DNA of 64,000 bases from positions 133,094 to 197,093 of the forward strand of contig JBEONO010000009.1 of assembly GCA_040544425.1 (NCBI GenBank), written 5' to 3'. This document shows positions 55,207-63,897 of the stretch, piece by piece. The notes below the pieces were generated by a model. The model saw only the letters and a list, made by a program, of their open reading frames with translations. It had not been told where the DNA came from and ran no database searches. Source of the DNA: Solimicrobium sp040544425 (GTDB taxonomy: Bacteria; Pseudomonadota; Gammaproteobacteria; Burkholderiales; Burkholderiaceae_D). Position 1 is the stretch's first letter, and each line of letters opens with the position of its first letter. The translations under genes were made by a program, and so were the position numbers.

Positions 55207-58065
55207 TCAGGTATGCGCGATGACCGACATGCTGTTCCCCTCACGCAGCATCACCTCGAACGTTTCAGCAAGCACCGGACGACTGAAATAATAGCCCTGC
55301 ATCTGGTCACAACCGTAAGCGCGCAGGAACCAGAGTTGCTCAACTGTTTCAACCCCCTCGGCAATGACCTGCAGGCGCAGGCTGTGTGCCAGCGAGATGA
55401 CGGCGACCACAATCGCAGCGGCATCGGCATCGATCGTCAGATCATTAACAAATGATTGATCGATTTTCAGGACATCGAGCGGGAAGCGCCGCAAATAAGA
55501 CAGACTCGAGTAACCGGTACCGAAATCGTCGATGGCAATCTTGACGCCAAGCTGTTTGAGAGTTTGCAAAATCAGGACGGCACTGTCGACATCATTCATG
55601 ATCATGCTTTCAGTCAGTTCCAGTTCCAGAAATTTCGGATTCAGCCCGGTCGCTTCCAGCACATCGGCAATCGACTGTGCCAGACCTTTCTGGGTGAACT
55701 GGCGCGGCGACAGATTCACTGCCACGCGCAGATCAGAAAAACCGGCATCATGCCAGCGTTTGGTCTGGATGCAGGCGGTCCGGATTACCCATGCGCCGAT
55801 CGGCAGGATCAAGCCCATCTCTTCGGCCAGTCCGATAAAGCGGGCCGGCGGAATCGAGCCAAGCACCGGATGTTCCCAGCGCAGCAGCACTTCCATCCCG
55901 ACCACGCGTCCATTACCCAGATTGACCTGTGGCTGATAATGCAGCACAAATTCGTTGCGCTCCAGCGCGTGGCGCAGATCGGCTTCGATGCTGAGTCGGT
56001 CGAGGGTGCGTTCGATCATGGTCGGGGTGTAAAACTGGAAGGTATTGCGTCCCACTTCTTTGGCGCGATACATCGCAATATCCGCGTGTTTGATCAGGCT
56101 CTCGGCGTCACTGCCGTCGCCCGGATATTTGGCAATGCCGATACTGCAGGTCAGGAAAAATTCATGATCCTGCAACATCAGCGGTTGCGCTACCGATTCC
56201 ATGATGGCCTGCATAATCCCGATGCCGGGCGCATCCTCCGTCTGGCCAGGCAAGACCAGCACAAATTCATCGCCGCCCAGACGCGCCACCGTATCGGCTT
56301 CATGCGTGGCTGACTGCAATCGGTTGGCCAGCACTTTTAACAAGGTGTCGCCAGCGGCATGGCCCAGCGTGTCATTGATGAATTTAAAGCGGTCAATGTC
56401 GATGAAGATGACCCACAACGGCAGGCCGCTGCGGTCAGTTTCAGCAATCGCTTCGGCCAGCCGTTCGCGCAGCAGGTTGCGATTGGCCAGGCCCGTTAAG
56501 GTATCGTGCTGCGCCTGATATTCCATTTCCGCTTCATACTGCATGACGGCGGTGATATCGTATTGGGCCACCACGAAATGACTGATCACACCGTTTTCAT
56601 CCTGCACCGGTGCGATAAACAGATCGTTCCAGTAGCCGCTGCCATCCTTGCGGTAGTTGCGCAGCAGGGCGTGTCCTTCGCGCTTGTCGCGCAGGGCGGC
56701 ACGAATCTCTTCAATATTTTGCTGATCCTGACTGGTACCTTGCAGCGATTCCAGATTCCGGCCGATCACCTCTTCGGCACTGTAGCCGGTGATTTTGACG
56801 AAAGCCGGATTGACATATTCAATCGGATAATCCGGTGCCTCGGCACTGCAGATAATGATCGCATTGGCCGATACTTCAATCACCCGTTCACGCAGGCGCA
56901 GCGATTTTTCGGTACGCATGCGCAGTGACAAGTCTTCGGTCAGGCGCAAATTGGCAAACTGCAGTGTCGCAGTGCGTTCCCTGGTTTCCTGCTGAATCGT
57001 GGCAATCCGCAACACCAGCACATACACATAGGCAGCGGCAAACAGGCTCGACAACAGACCGCCAATCAGCACATACAGCGCCCCGTGGTTATGCACGGTA
57101 AACGGCACGGCAGCCTGCAGCACCTGCGCGTGCCAGTCATTGCCAGCCAAAGAAAACGAATGTTCAAATGGGGCGACGCTGTCGTAAAACAGCCAGCCGG
57201 AAGTCAGAAACAGCGCATTGTCGGCCGGTTGAGGCTGGCCTTGATGAAACGCCATGTTTTGCGGCTCGGACTGCTTGCCGATATAGATATTGATCGTAGA
57301 ACCCGGCACGCTGGCAAAACCGGCCTTGTGCAAAATCGTGTCAATCAGATTATCAATCCGGAACACCGCAGCGGTATCGCCGATCACGGCGCGTTCACGC
57401 TGTTCGGCGTTGCCCAGCGGAGCGCCGCGCCAATACACCGGTTCCAGAACCAGAAAACCGGTATGAAAACCTTTGACCTGCACCAATGACAGCAAGCCGG
57501 TTGAAGTCGCAAAGCCGGTGTCATAAGCGCGTTGCCGGGCCAGGTTTCTGTCGTCGGTATAGGCGGTATCGAGGCCCAGCGCGGCCTCATTGCCGATACT
57601 TGGCTCGATGTAATCGACCACGTTGTAGCTGTCGCGCACTTCCGCCGCCTGGATTTGACCGTCGACCACTTCCGTCATATGAAAGCTGGGGTTGCGGCGC
57701 TGCATGTCGGTTTCGAATTTGTGGCGCTCGCGGTTACGCAAAACACGCTGATAACTTAAGGCATAGATCTCCGGATAACGTTTCAGGATCGGCGCAGTAA
57801 AGGAATGGAATTGCTCGCGTGAGACGCTATCGAAGGATCGAAACAGTTGATTTAATATCACCAGCTGCTCGACGGCATCCTGCAGCCCGGTTTCTATGGA
57901 TGAGGCGCGCAACTCGGCGCTTTGCTGAAATTGAATCCGCTGTCGCGATGACTCCACCTGGCGCACTGCCACAAAGGTAATCACAGTCAGAATGCAGCCG
58001 ACCACGAACGTAAGCAGTGCTGAAACGGACACCGAGAATCTGATCCGGCGTAATAAATTTTTCAT
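55207..58065 (-). CDS. CHASE-PAS-GGDEF-EAL cyclic-di-GMP signalling protein
   Basis: 952 residues. An N-terminal membrane helix (VSALLTFVVGCILTVITFVA), a CHASE periplasmic sensor (about 60-300, with YPEIYALSYQRVLRNRERH) and a second helix (LYVLIGGLLSSLFAAAYVYV). Then a PAS domain (TGYSAEEVIGRNLESLQG), a GGDEF domain with intact RLGGDEFVLVLP, and an EAL domain in which the signature reads MEVLLRWEHP (EVL instead of EAL), with LTES, AIDDFGTGYSSL and IAEGVET retained. Both synthesis and breakdown of c-di-GMP are possible. Divergent from the Crp/Fnr gene. Confidence 0.94.
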   Translation of the reverse strand: MKNLLRRIRFSVSVSALLTFVVGCILTVITFVAVRQVESSRQRIQFQQSAELRASSIETGLQDAVEQLVILNQLFRSFDSVSREQFHSFTAPILKRYPEIYALSYQRVLRNRERHKFETDMQRRNPSFHMTEVVDGQIQAAEVRDSYNVVDYIEPSIGNEAALGLDTAYTDDRNLARQRAYDTGFATSTGLLSLVQVKGFHTGFLVLEPVYWRGAPLGNAEQRERAVIGDTAAVFRIDNLIDTILHKAGFASVPGSTINIYIGKQSEPQNMAFHQGQPQPADNALFLTSGWLFYDSVAPFEHSFSLAGNDWHAQVLQAAVPFTVHNHGALYVLIGGLLSSLFAAAYVYVLVLRIATIQQETRERTATLQFANLRLTEDLSLRMRTEKSLRLRERVIEVSANAIIICSAEAPDYPIEYVNPAFVKITGYSAEEVIGRNLESLQGTSQDQQNIEEIRAALRDKREGHALLRNYRKDGSGYWNDLFIAPVQDENGVISHFVVAQYDITAVMQYEAEMEYQAQHDTLTGLANRNLLRERLAEAIAETDRSGLPLWVIFIDIDRFKFINDTLGHAAGDTLLKVLANRLQSATHEADTVARLGGDEFVLVLPGQTEDAPGIGIMQAIMESVAQPLMLQDHEFFLTCSIGIAKYPGDGSDAESLIKHADIAMYRAKEVGRNTFQFYTPTMIERTLDRLSIEADLRHALERNEFVLHYQPQVNLGNGRVVGMEVLLRWEHPVLGSIPPARFIGLAEEMGLILPIGAWVIRTACIQTKRWHDAGFSDLRVAVNLSPRQFTQKGLAQSIADVLEATGLNPKFLELELTESMIMNDVDSAVLILQTLKQLGVKIAIDDFGTGYSSLSYLRRFPLDVLKIDQSFVNDLTIDADAAAIVVAVISLAHSLRLQVIAEGVETVEQLWFLRAYGCDQMQGYYFSRPVLAETFEVMLREGNSMSVIAHT

Positions 58066-58252
58066 GATGGTCCTTCACTTTATCCATTGATGTCACCCCA
58101 GGAACCTGGTATCGACAACTCCCTGAAGTATTGGATTTAAATGACGCTTTGTCTGTGCGATAGCAAACATTGCCGCAGGGTTGCGCTTTTTATTGTCGCT
58201 ATGTGCGCTGGCACACAGACCGCCAACAACCCCGGGCAATACAGTCATGCCT

Positions 58253-58271
58253 GTAACAATTACTGTGTTAC
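58253..58271. promoter_or_regulatory. Candidate operator before the Crp/Fnr-type regulator
   Basis: GTAACA and TGTTAC form a 6-bp inverted repeat with a 7-base centre, 62 bases before the regulator start, in the divergent region with the CHASE-GGDEF-EAL gene. The size suits a Crp-type dimer, so autoregulation and control of the neighbouring gene are plausible; inference only. Confidence 0.4.
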
Positions 58272-58333
58272 CCTGATGCGCGCGCATTTGCCGCCAACTT
58301 GCACTATCACTCACTGGAAACTGAATACCTACC

Positions 58334-59101
58334 ATGTCCAGTCCGCATGATCCGAATCAAAATCATCTGCTCGCAGCCTTGCTCGATGCAGAATTCGACC
58401 GCCTCGCACCGCATCTGGAACTGATCCCCATGAAGTTGGGAGACGTCCTGTATGAATCGGGCGGCAAGCTCAGCCACGTTTATTTCCCGACCACGTCGAT
58501 CGTCTCGCTGCACTATGTGCTGGAAAATGGCGGATCCTCCGAAATTGCCGGTGTCGGTAATGAAGGGGTGCTCGGTATTTCCCTGTTTATGGGAGGGAAT
58601 ACCACGCCCAGTCGCGCCATCGTCCAGACTGGCGGCTACGGCTATCGCCTGAAGTCTCATCTGCTGCTGGAAGAATTCGATCGCGCCGGTGCGGTCATGC
58701 GCCTGTTGCTGCGCTACACCCAGGCACTGCTGACCCAAATGGCGCAGACCGCAGTGTGCAATCGACATCATTCGGTGGAACAACAACTGTGTCGCTGGTT
58801 ATTGCTCACGCTGGACCGTGTGCCGAGTAATGAATTAACGATGACCCAGGAGCTGATCGCCAATATGTTGGGCGTGCGGCGCGAAGGTGTCACGGAAGCG
58901 GCGGGCAAACTGCAGGCTCTCGGTTATATCAGTTACCGGCGCGGCCACATTACCGTGACCAATCGCGATGGTTTGGAAAATGCCGTGTGCGAATGTTACG
59001 ACGTTGTGAAAAAAGAATTTGCCCGGCTACTGTCAGATGTACGACAACGGCAGGGCGGGGTGGTGCAGGCAACTCAACCCCAAAAACAGCGCAACAGCTG
59101 A
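58334..59101 (+). CDS. Crp/Fnr-family transcriptional regulator
   Basis: 255 residues. The N-terminal cyclic-nucleotide-binding-like barrel (KLGDVLYESGGKLSHVYFP, GVGNEGVLGISLF) lacks the Arg-Ser pair that contacts cAMP in Crp and the Fnr cysteines, so it senses something else or nothing. The C-terminal winged helix is good: VEQQLCRWLLLTLDRVPSNE and MTQELIANMLGVRREGVTEA with recognition helix. Similar regulators occur widely beside two-component genes in Burkholderiales. It precedes the hybrid kinase by 73 bases. Confidence 0.92.
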   Translation: MSSPHDPNQNHLLAALLDAEFDRLAPHLELIPMKLGDVLYESGGKLSHVYFPTTSIVSLHYVLENGGSSEIAGVGNEGVLGISLFMGGNTTPSRAIVQTGGYGYRLKSHLLLEEFDRAGAVMRLLLRYTQALLTQMAQTAVCNRHHSVEQQLCRWLLLTLDRVPSNELTMTQELIANMLGVRREGVTEAAGKLQALGYISYRRGHITVTNRDGLENAVCECYDVVKKEFARLLSDVRQRQGGVVQATQPQKQRNS

Positions 59102-59174
59102 TCTCACTTAACAATTTTTACCTTGATTGAGCCAGGGTCCGCGCTTAATAAATTGAAATTACCTGTCTGAGATT

Positions 59175-61469
59175 ATGTTAAAAATCAATAAAGCACCAGT
59201 CGAGCAGCACATGGAGATTGGCTTCGGGCTGTTGCTGGCGATCGCGCTGATCGTTGCGGCTATTGCGTGTTATGGCGCCGGTACACAAATAATTGTTCTG
59301 GTAGTGCTCTGTTTCGCGGTGTTTTCTGCCATCCTGATTCCCCTGTTTCTGCGCATCCGCAAGGAGATCCGCGGCCATACGGCGAAACAGGAAGAACTGC
59401 TGCGGGTCCAGCAGCCGCTGCTGAAAACCGGCACGCTCCAGGATGCGATTTTCAACAGCGCCAACTTCTCCAGCATTGCCACCGATGCCCATGGCGTAAT
59501 CCAGATTTTCAATGTCGGTGCTGAACGCATGCTGGGTTACGAAGCAGGCGAAGTGGTTGACAAGATCACCCCGGCCGGCATTTCAGATGCCCAGGAATTG
59601 ATTGTGCGGGCCGCGGCCCTGAGTCTGGAGTTTGATACCCGCATCACGCCCGGTTTTGAAGCGCTGGTGTTTAAAGCCTCACGCGGTATCGAAGATATTT
59701 ACGAACTGACCTATATTCGCAAGGACAGCAGCCGTTTCTCCGCCATCGTTTCCGTCACCGCACTGCGCGACGCAGAGGAAAAAATTATCGGCTACCTCCT
59801 GATCGGTACCGACAACACCGCACGCAAGCAGGTTGAGGCCGAACAGGCCTTGCTGTATCAGCGCCTGCGGGATCAGCAGTTCTACACCCGCTCACTGATT
59901 GAATCAAATATCGATGCAATCATGACCACCGATCATCGCGGCATCATCAGCGACGTCAACCAGCAAATGGAAGCCCTGACCGGCTGCACGCGCGACGAAT
60001 TGATCGGTGCGCCTTTCAAGAACTACTTTACCGATCCGATGCGTGCCGAAGCCGGGATTTCCCGGGTGCTGCGCGAAGGCAAGGTCACCAATTACGAACT
60101 GACCGCCCGGGCGCGTGACGGCAAGGAAACCGTGGTGTCGTACAACGCCACCACCTTCTATGACCGGGACCGGCGCCTGCAGGGTGTATTCGCTGCAGCG
60201 CGTGACGTGACCGATCGCAAGCAATTTGAATATCGCCTGCAGGAGTACAACGTGGAACTGGAAAGTGCCAAAGCGGTGGCCGAAAAAGCCAACCTGGCCA
60301 AGTCTGAATTCCTGTCCAGCATGAGCCATGAATTGCGCACGCCGCTCAACGCCATTTTGGGTTTTGCCCAGTTGATTTCCACCGATGTGCCTGAACCTTC
60401 GGTCAGCCAAAAACAATCGATCGAACAGATTTTGCAGGCAGGCTGGTATCTGCTGCGTCTGATCAATGAAATTCTCGATCTGGCCATGATCGAATCGCGC
60501 AAAGTGACCATGTCGCAGGAAGCCATGTCGCTGACCAACGTATTGCAGGACTGTCAGTCGATGATCGAGCCGCAGGCACACAGCCGCAATATCCGCATGA
60601 CTTTCCTGAATCTGGAAACGCCGTTCTTCGTGCATGCTGACCGCACCAGGGTCAAGCAGGTATTGATCAATTTGCTGTCGAATGCCATCAAATACAATCG
60701 CAGTGGCGGCGGCGTGATCGTCGAATGTATGCCGATCGACTTTGACCGGGTCAGGATCAGTGTCAAAGACACCGGTGTTGGTCTGTCCGCAGACCAGATC
60801 AGTCAATTGTTTCAACCCTTTAACCGGCTCGGACGCGAAGCTGGCGACGAGGAGGGCACCGGGATCGGCCTGGTCGTGACCAAACAACTGGTTGAATTAA
60901 TGGGTGGCACGATCGGTGTCGAGAGCACCGTCGGCGTGGGTAGCACATTTTGGGTGGAACTGACTGCCTCGGAAGCACCGACCTTGCAATTTTCAAATAA
61001 TCTCGAGCTTGAGGTGCCCAATCAGTCCGCCAACGAATCAAAATCGGCGGTCTATACCCTCCTGTACGTGGAAGATAACCCGGCCAATCTCGCTCTGGTT
61101 GAACAACTGATTGCACGGCGCGATGACATCAAGCTGCTGACCGCAATCAATGCCCATCTGGGCATTCAGCTGGCGCGGGTATATCAGCCGAACGTGATTT
61201 TGATGGATATCAACCTGCCAGGCATGAGCGGTTTCGGCGCCCTGAAAATTCTTCAGGCTGATCCCACCACGGCGCAGATTCCGGTGATCGCGCTGTCGGC
61301 GAACGCCATGCCACGCGATGTCGAAAAAGGAATGGAAGCGGGATTTTTCCGTTACCTGATCAAGCCGATCAAGGTCGATGAATTCATGCAGGCATTGGAC
61401 ATCTCTTTAAGCCACGGAGATCAAAAAGGATCGGCCGACAGTTTGGCAGTACTGGACTCAATCGATTGA
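59175..61469 (+). CDS. Hybrid histidine kinase: two membrane helices, PAS-PAS-HisKA-HATPase-REC
   Basis: 764 residues. Two close N-terminal helices (IGFGLLLAIALIVAAIACYG, QIIVLVVLCFAVFSAILIPL) with almost no periplasmic loop, so sensing is probably by the PAS domains (GVIQIFNVGAERMLGYE; GIISDVNQQMEALTGCTRDE). The phospho-acceptor His385 is in MSHELRTPLNAIL, the HATPase has INLLSNAIKYN and GTGIGLVVTKQLVELMGG, and the receiver Asp678 is in LMDINLPGMSG. The kinase and receiver parts resemble those of the kinase at 52780. The REC-PAS gene follows 25 bases later and is its likely partner. Confidence 0.94.
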   Translation: MLKINKAPVEQHMEIGFGLLLAIALIVAAIACYGAGTQIIVLVVLCFAVFSAILIPLFLRIRKEIRGHTAKQEELLRVQQPLLKTGTLQDAIFNSANFSSIATDAHGVIQIFNVGAERMLGYEAGEVVDKITPAGISDAQELIVRAAALSLEFDTRITPGFEALVFKASRGIEDIYELTYIRKDSSRFSAIVSVTALRDAEEKIIGYLLIGTDNTARKQVEAEQALLYQRLRDQQFYTRSLIESNIDAIMTTDHRGIISDVNQQMEALTGCTRDELIGAPFKNYFTDPMRAEAGISRVLREGKVTNYELTARARDGKETVVSYNATTFYDRDRRLQGVFAAARDVTDRKQFEYRLQEYNVELESAKAVAEKANLAKSEFLSSMSHELRTPLNAILGFAQLISTDVPEPSVSQKQSIEQILQAGWYLLRLINEILDLAMIESRKVTMSQEAMSLTNVLQDCQSMIEPQAHSRNIRMTFLNLETPFFVHADRTRVKQVLINLLSNAIKYNRSGGGVIVECMPIDFDRVRISVKDTGVGLSADQISQLFQPFNRLGREAGDEEGTGIGLVVTKQLVELMGGTIGVESTVGVGSTFWVELTASEAPTLQFSNNLELEVPNQSANESKSAVYTLLYVEDNPANLALVEQLIARRDDIKLLTAINAHLGIQLARVYQPNVILMDINLPGMSGFGALKILQADPTTAQIPVIALSANAMPRDVEKGMEAGFFRYLIKPIKVDEFMQALDISLSHGDQKGSADSLAVLDSID

Positions 61470-61494
61470 CAGCAAGAACTACAGAAAGTGCACC

Positions 61495-62328
61495 ATGATT
61501 AATGCTACCGAAATACTCAATGCCAAGATCCTGATCGTCGATGATCAGGAAGCCAACGTCATGCTGTTGCAGCAGATGTTGCACAAGGTCGGCTATGTGA
61601 ATGTCACCTCCACGATGGATCCGACCGTGGTCTGCAACCTGCACCTTGAACAAGGCTTCGACCTGATCCTGCTCGACTTGCAAATGCCGGTCATGGACGG
61701 CTTTGCGGTGCTGGACGAACTGGGCAAAATCGAATCGAACGGTTATGTGCCGGTACTGGTGGTAACTGCGCAACCGGCCCACAAGCTGCGCGCCCTGCAG
61801 GCCGGCGCCAAGGATTTTGTCAGCAAACCGTTTGACCTGTTTGAAGTACAGACCCGCATTCACAACATGCTGGAAGTACGCCTGCTGTACAAAAAGCTGG
61901 AGAACTACAACAAAGCCCTGGAAGCGGCGGTCGTCGAAAGAACTGCTGAACTTCAGGAAAGCGAAGCACGCTTCAAAAGCTTCACTGAACTGTCTTCCGA
62001 CTGGTATTGGGAGCAGGATCAAGACGGCAAATTTACGCGCGTCTACGGACCGGTATTTGACATGTTGGGAATCGATCCAAATGCCTTATTGGGCAGCGAA
62101 TATGGCAGCGAATGGAATGCTGCCGAACGCGCACAGCTCGATGCCTATATCGCGGCACGTACCCCGTTTCTGGATTTCGTCTACAGCCGCAGCAAACCGG
62201 ATGGCAGCACCCAGTATTTACAGGTCAGCGGCGAGCCGATGTTTGACAGCTCCAGCCGGTTTGTCGGATATCGGGGGATTGGGCAGGATATTACGGCGCG
62301 GATGCAGAACACGCATCAGGCGGCTTGA
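61495..62328 (+). CDS. Response regulator with REC and PAS domains, no output domain
   Basis: 277 residues. The N-terminal receiver has acidic DDQEANV, phospho-acceptor Asp61 in LLDLQMPVMDGF, Thr in VVTAQPA and Lys in FVSKPFD. A coiled linker (ALEAAVVERTAELQESEARF) leads to a PAS domain (ELSSDWYWEQDQDGKFTRVY) ending in a PAC segment (GYRGIGQDITARMQ). In related proteins this REC-coil-PAS is followed by a GGDEF or kinase domain; here the protein stops. It may signal by protein contact, or be a truncated regulator. Co-transcribed with the upstream kinase. Confidence 0.92.
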   Translation: MINATEILNAKILIVDDQEANVMLLQQMLHKVGYVNVTSTMDPTVVCNLHLEQGFDLILLDLQMPVMDGFAVLDELGKIESNGYVPVLVVTAQPAHKLRALQAGAKDFVSKPFDLFEVQTRIHNMLEVRLLYKKLENYNKALEAAVVERTAELQESEARFKSFTELSSDWYWEQDQDGKFTRVYGPVFDMLGIDPNALLGSEYGSEWNAAERAQLDAYIAARTPFLDFVYSRSKPDGSTQYLQVSGEPMFDSSSRFVGYRGIGQDITARMQNTHQAA

Positions 62329-62357
62329 GCAATCCGATATAAACCAAACCAAAGTCT

Positions 62358-62390
62358 TTTAAAGTCAATAGTTTAGCTATTGACTTTAAA
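62358..62390. terminator. Bidirectional terminator between convergent signalling genes
   Basis: A perfect 14-bp stem, TTTAAAGTCAATAG with CTATTGACTTTAAA, around TTTAG, lies between the stops of the REC-PAS gene and the convergent REC-REC-Hpt gene. The A/T-rich base of the stem could serve in both directions, though a clean U tract is absent. Confidence 0.7.
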
Positions 62391-62463
62391 GGGCATCTTG
62401 CATCTTCCTTTGCAACGAGCAGGCTTACGACAATTTAATTCGTTAGCAAAAGTTGCTGCAGTC

Positions 62464-63897
62464 TTAGATTTCCACTGTTTGCAGCGACGACTCGTAAGCC
62501 AGAACCTGAATCGACAGCTCAATTAAGGCATTCAAAGTCTCCTCCCAAGTCTTTTCGTCTGGATAGTTGCCAGCACGAATCGCGGGATACAGACACAGCT
62601 TGATGTATTGATGTAGCGCGTAAGCGCCCAGCAGCCCAGAAACGCCGATCATTGAATGCAATGCCTCCAACATTCCTTCCAAATCATTGTTGTCCAACGC
62701 GGTTTTTAACTCAGTTTTGCGTCTCTCCAAGTTTTTAATCATGCACTGAAATGATTCCTGGAACTTGGATTTTAATGTGAACTTGGTTTCCTGAATTCTT
62801 GCGTGGTCCAACAGGGGCAGATTTTCGAAAAAACTTACCTGCTCGGTGTGCATCGGGATATAGCGATTTAACCGGATCTCTTCACTGATTAATGTTTCTT
62901 GATGCTTTATTGGTTGGGCAGCATATTGACCAGTAGTCTTGATTTGGTTCTTTGAAACCAAAAGATCAATCAACGTTTTTTTTAATGTAATGCCATCAAT
63001 TGGCTTGGTCATGAACCCATTCATCCCCGCTTCAAGCGCCTCTTCCTGTGAACCCAAATCTGAATTTCCTGTTAGCGCGACGATGATAGTGTCCGCAAAG
63101 TCGGGGTTGGCGCGAATCAGTCTGGTCGTTTCAATACCATCCAATATCGGCATGCGCATATCCATCAGTATAAAATCCACATGTAACACAATGTCCAGTA
63201 TGGCCAGAGCCGTTTCTCCACTGTCTGCCTGCAAGGTCTTCATACCCCAAGCATTGGTGCATGATTCAACATATTCCCGATTAAATGCTTCATCATCGGT
63301 GATGAGTATGGTTTTGCCTTTAAGTTTTTCCTCACTCTGTTGCACATAACCTCTTTGGGTTGCAACTTTCAGCGCTTGGTATAATGCCGTGATCAATTCA
63401 AGTTTGGTACAGGGTTTGCTGACGAATCCATCCATTCCAGCTTGCCTTGCCTTAATCTTCGCCATAGATGCGGGTTCACTGGTGTGCGCCACAATGGCAA
63501 TGTTCTTAGCGCACTCAATTTCACCGGATCGAATTTCTCTGGTGACGGTATACCCATCTTTGTCCGGCATTTTAATATCCATCAAAACCAGATCAAATCG
63601 GTCATGATTAAGTTTTTTGATTGCCTGTTCGCCACTTTTGACAGCAACGATACGGCAAGCGAGAGCATCAAGCAAATGACCTATCACCTCATGGTAGATG
63701 TCCTGATCATCGACTACCAACACAGCATTATTTTTCATGAGCGCAGAAGTATTCCGGTAAATCTGCTCAGTGTAGTTTTCGATTTCTACTGGCGATATAA
63801 ATGGGAAGTTGAGAATGAAGGAGGTATATTTGTTGACGACAGAGTCACAAGCAATACTCCCTTCAAATGCGAGCATAGTCCGGTGGCAGTAGGCCAA
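62464..63897 (-). CDS. REC-REC-Hpt protein, probably the remainder of a broken hybrid kinase
   Basis: Up to 477 residues. From about residue 54: a first receiver (VLVVDDQDIYHEV, phospho-acceptor Asp in LVLMDIKMPDKDG), a second receiver (ILITDDEAFNREY, FILMDMRMPILDG) and a C-terminal Hpt domain with the phospho-His in ALHSMIGVSGLLGAY. The first 45 residues are not a plausible leader: they read GLGLAYCHRTMLAFEGSIAC just upstream of and through the TTG at 63897, then FILNFP, which is the end of a histidine-kinase ATP-binding domain (G2 box and last strands) as in CqsS/LqsS-like kinases. The frame is cut by a stop at 63916-63918, next to a run of seven G. An ATG at 63738 could start a shorter REC-REC-Hpt protein. 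Confidence 0.8.
   Translation of the reverse strand: MAYCHRTMLAFEGSIACDSVVNKYTSFILNFPFISPVEIENYTEQIYRNTSALMKNNAVLVVDDQDIYHEVIGHLLDALACRIVAVKSGEQAIKKLNHDRFDLVLMDIKMPDKDGYTVTREIRSGEIECAKNIAIVAHTSEPASMAKIKARQAGMDGFVSKPCTKLELITALYQALKVATQRGYVQQSEEKLKGKTILITDDEAFNREYVESCTNAWGMKTLQADSGETALAILDIVLHVDFILMDMRMPILDGIETTRLIRANPDFADTIIVALTGNSDLGSQEEALEAGMNGFMTKPIDGITLKKTLIDLLVSKNQIKTTGQYAAQPIKHQETLISEEIRLNRYIPMHTEQVSFFENLPLLDHARIQETKFTLKSKFQESFQCMIKNLERRKTELKTALDNNDLEGMLEALHSMIGVSGLLGAYALHQYIKLCLYPAIRAGNYPDEKTWEETLNALIELSIQVLAYESSLQTVEI

Noticed and set aside
55456..56313. 285-codon plus-strand frame opposite the GGDEF-EAL domains
   Set aside because: Shadow of a high-confidence gene; His/Gln/Arg-rich composition without recognisable motifs.
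58141..58350. 69-codon frame upstream of the Crp/Fnr gene
   Set aside because: Cys/His/Thr-rich translation without features, overlaps the regulator start and the candidate operator.
59904..60887. 327-codon minus-strand frame inside the hybrid kinase
   Set aside because: It is fully contained within a gene with complete kinase motifs and shows no domain of its own.
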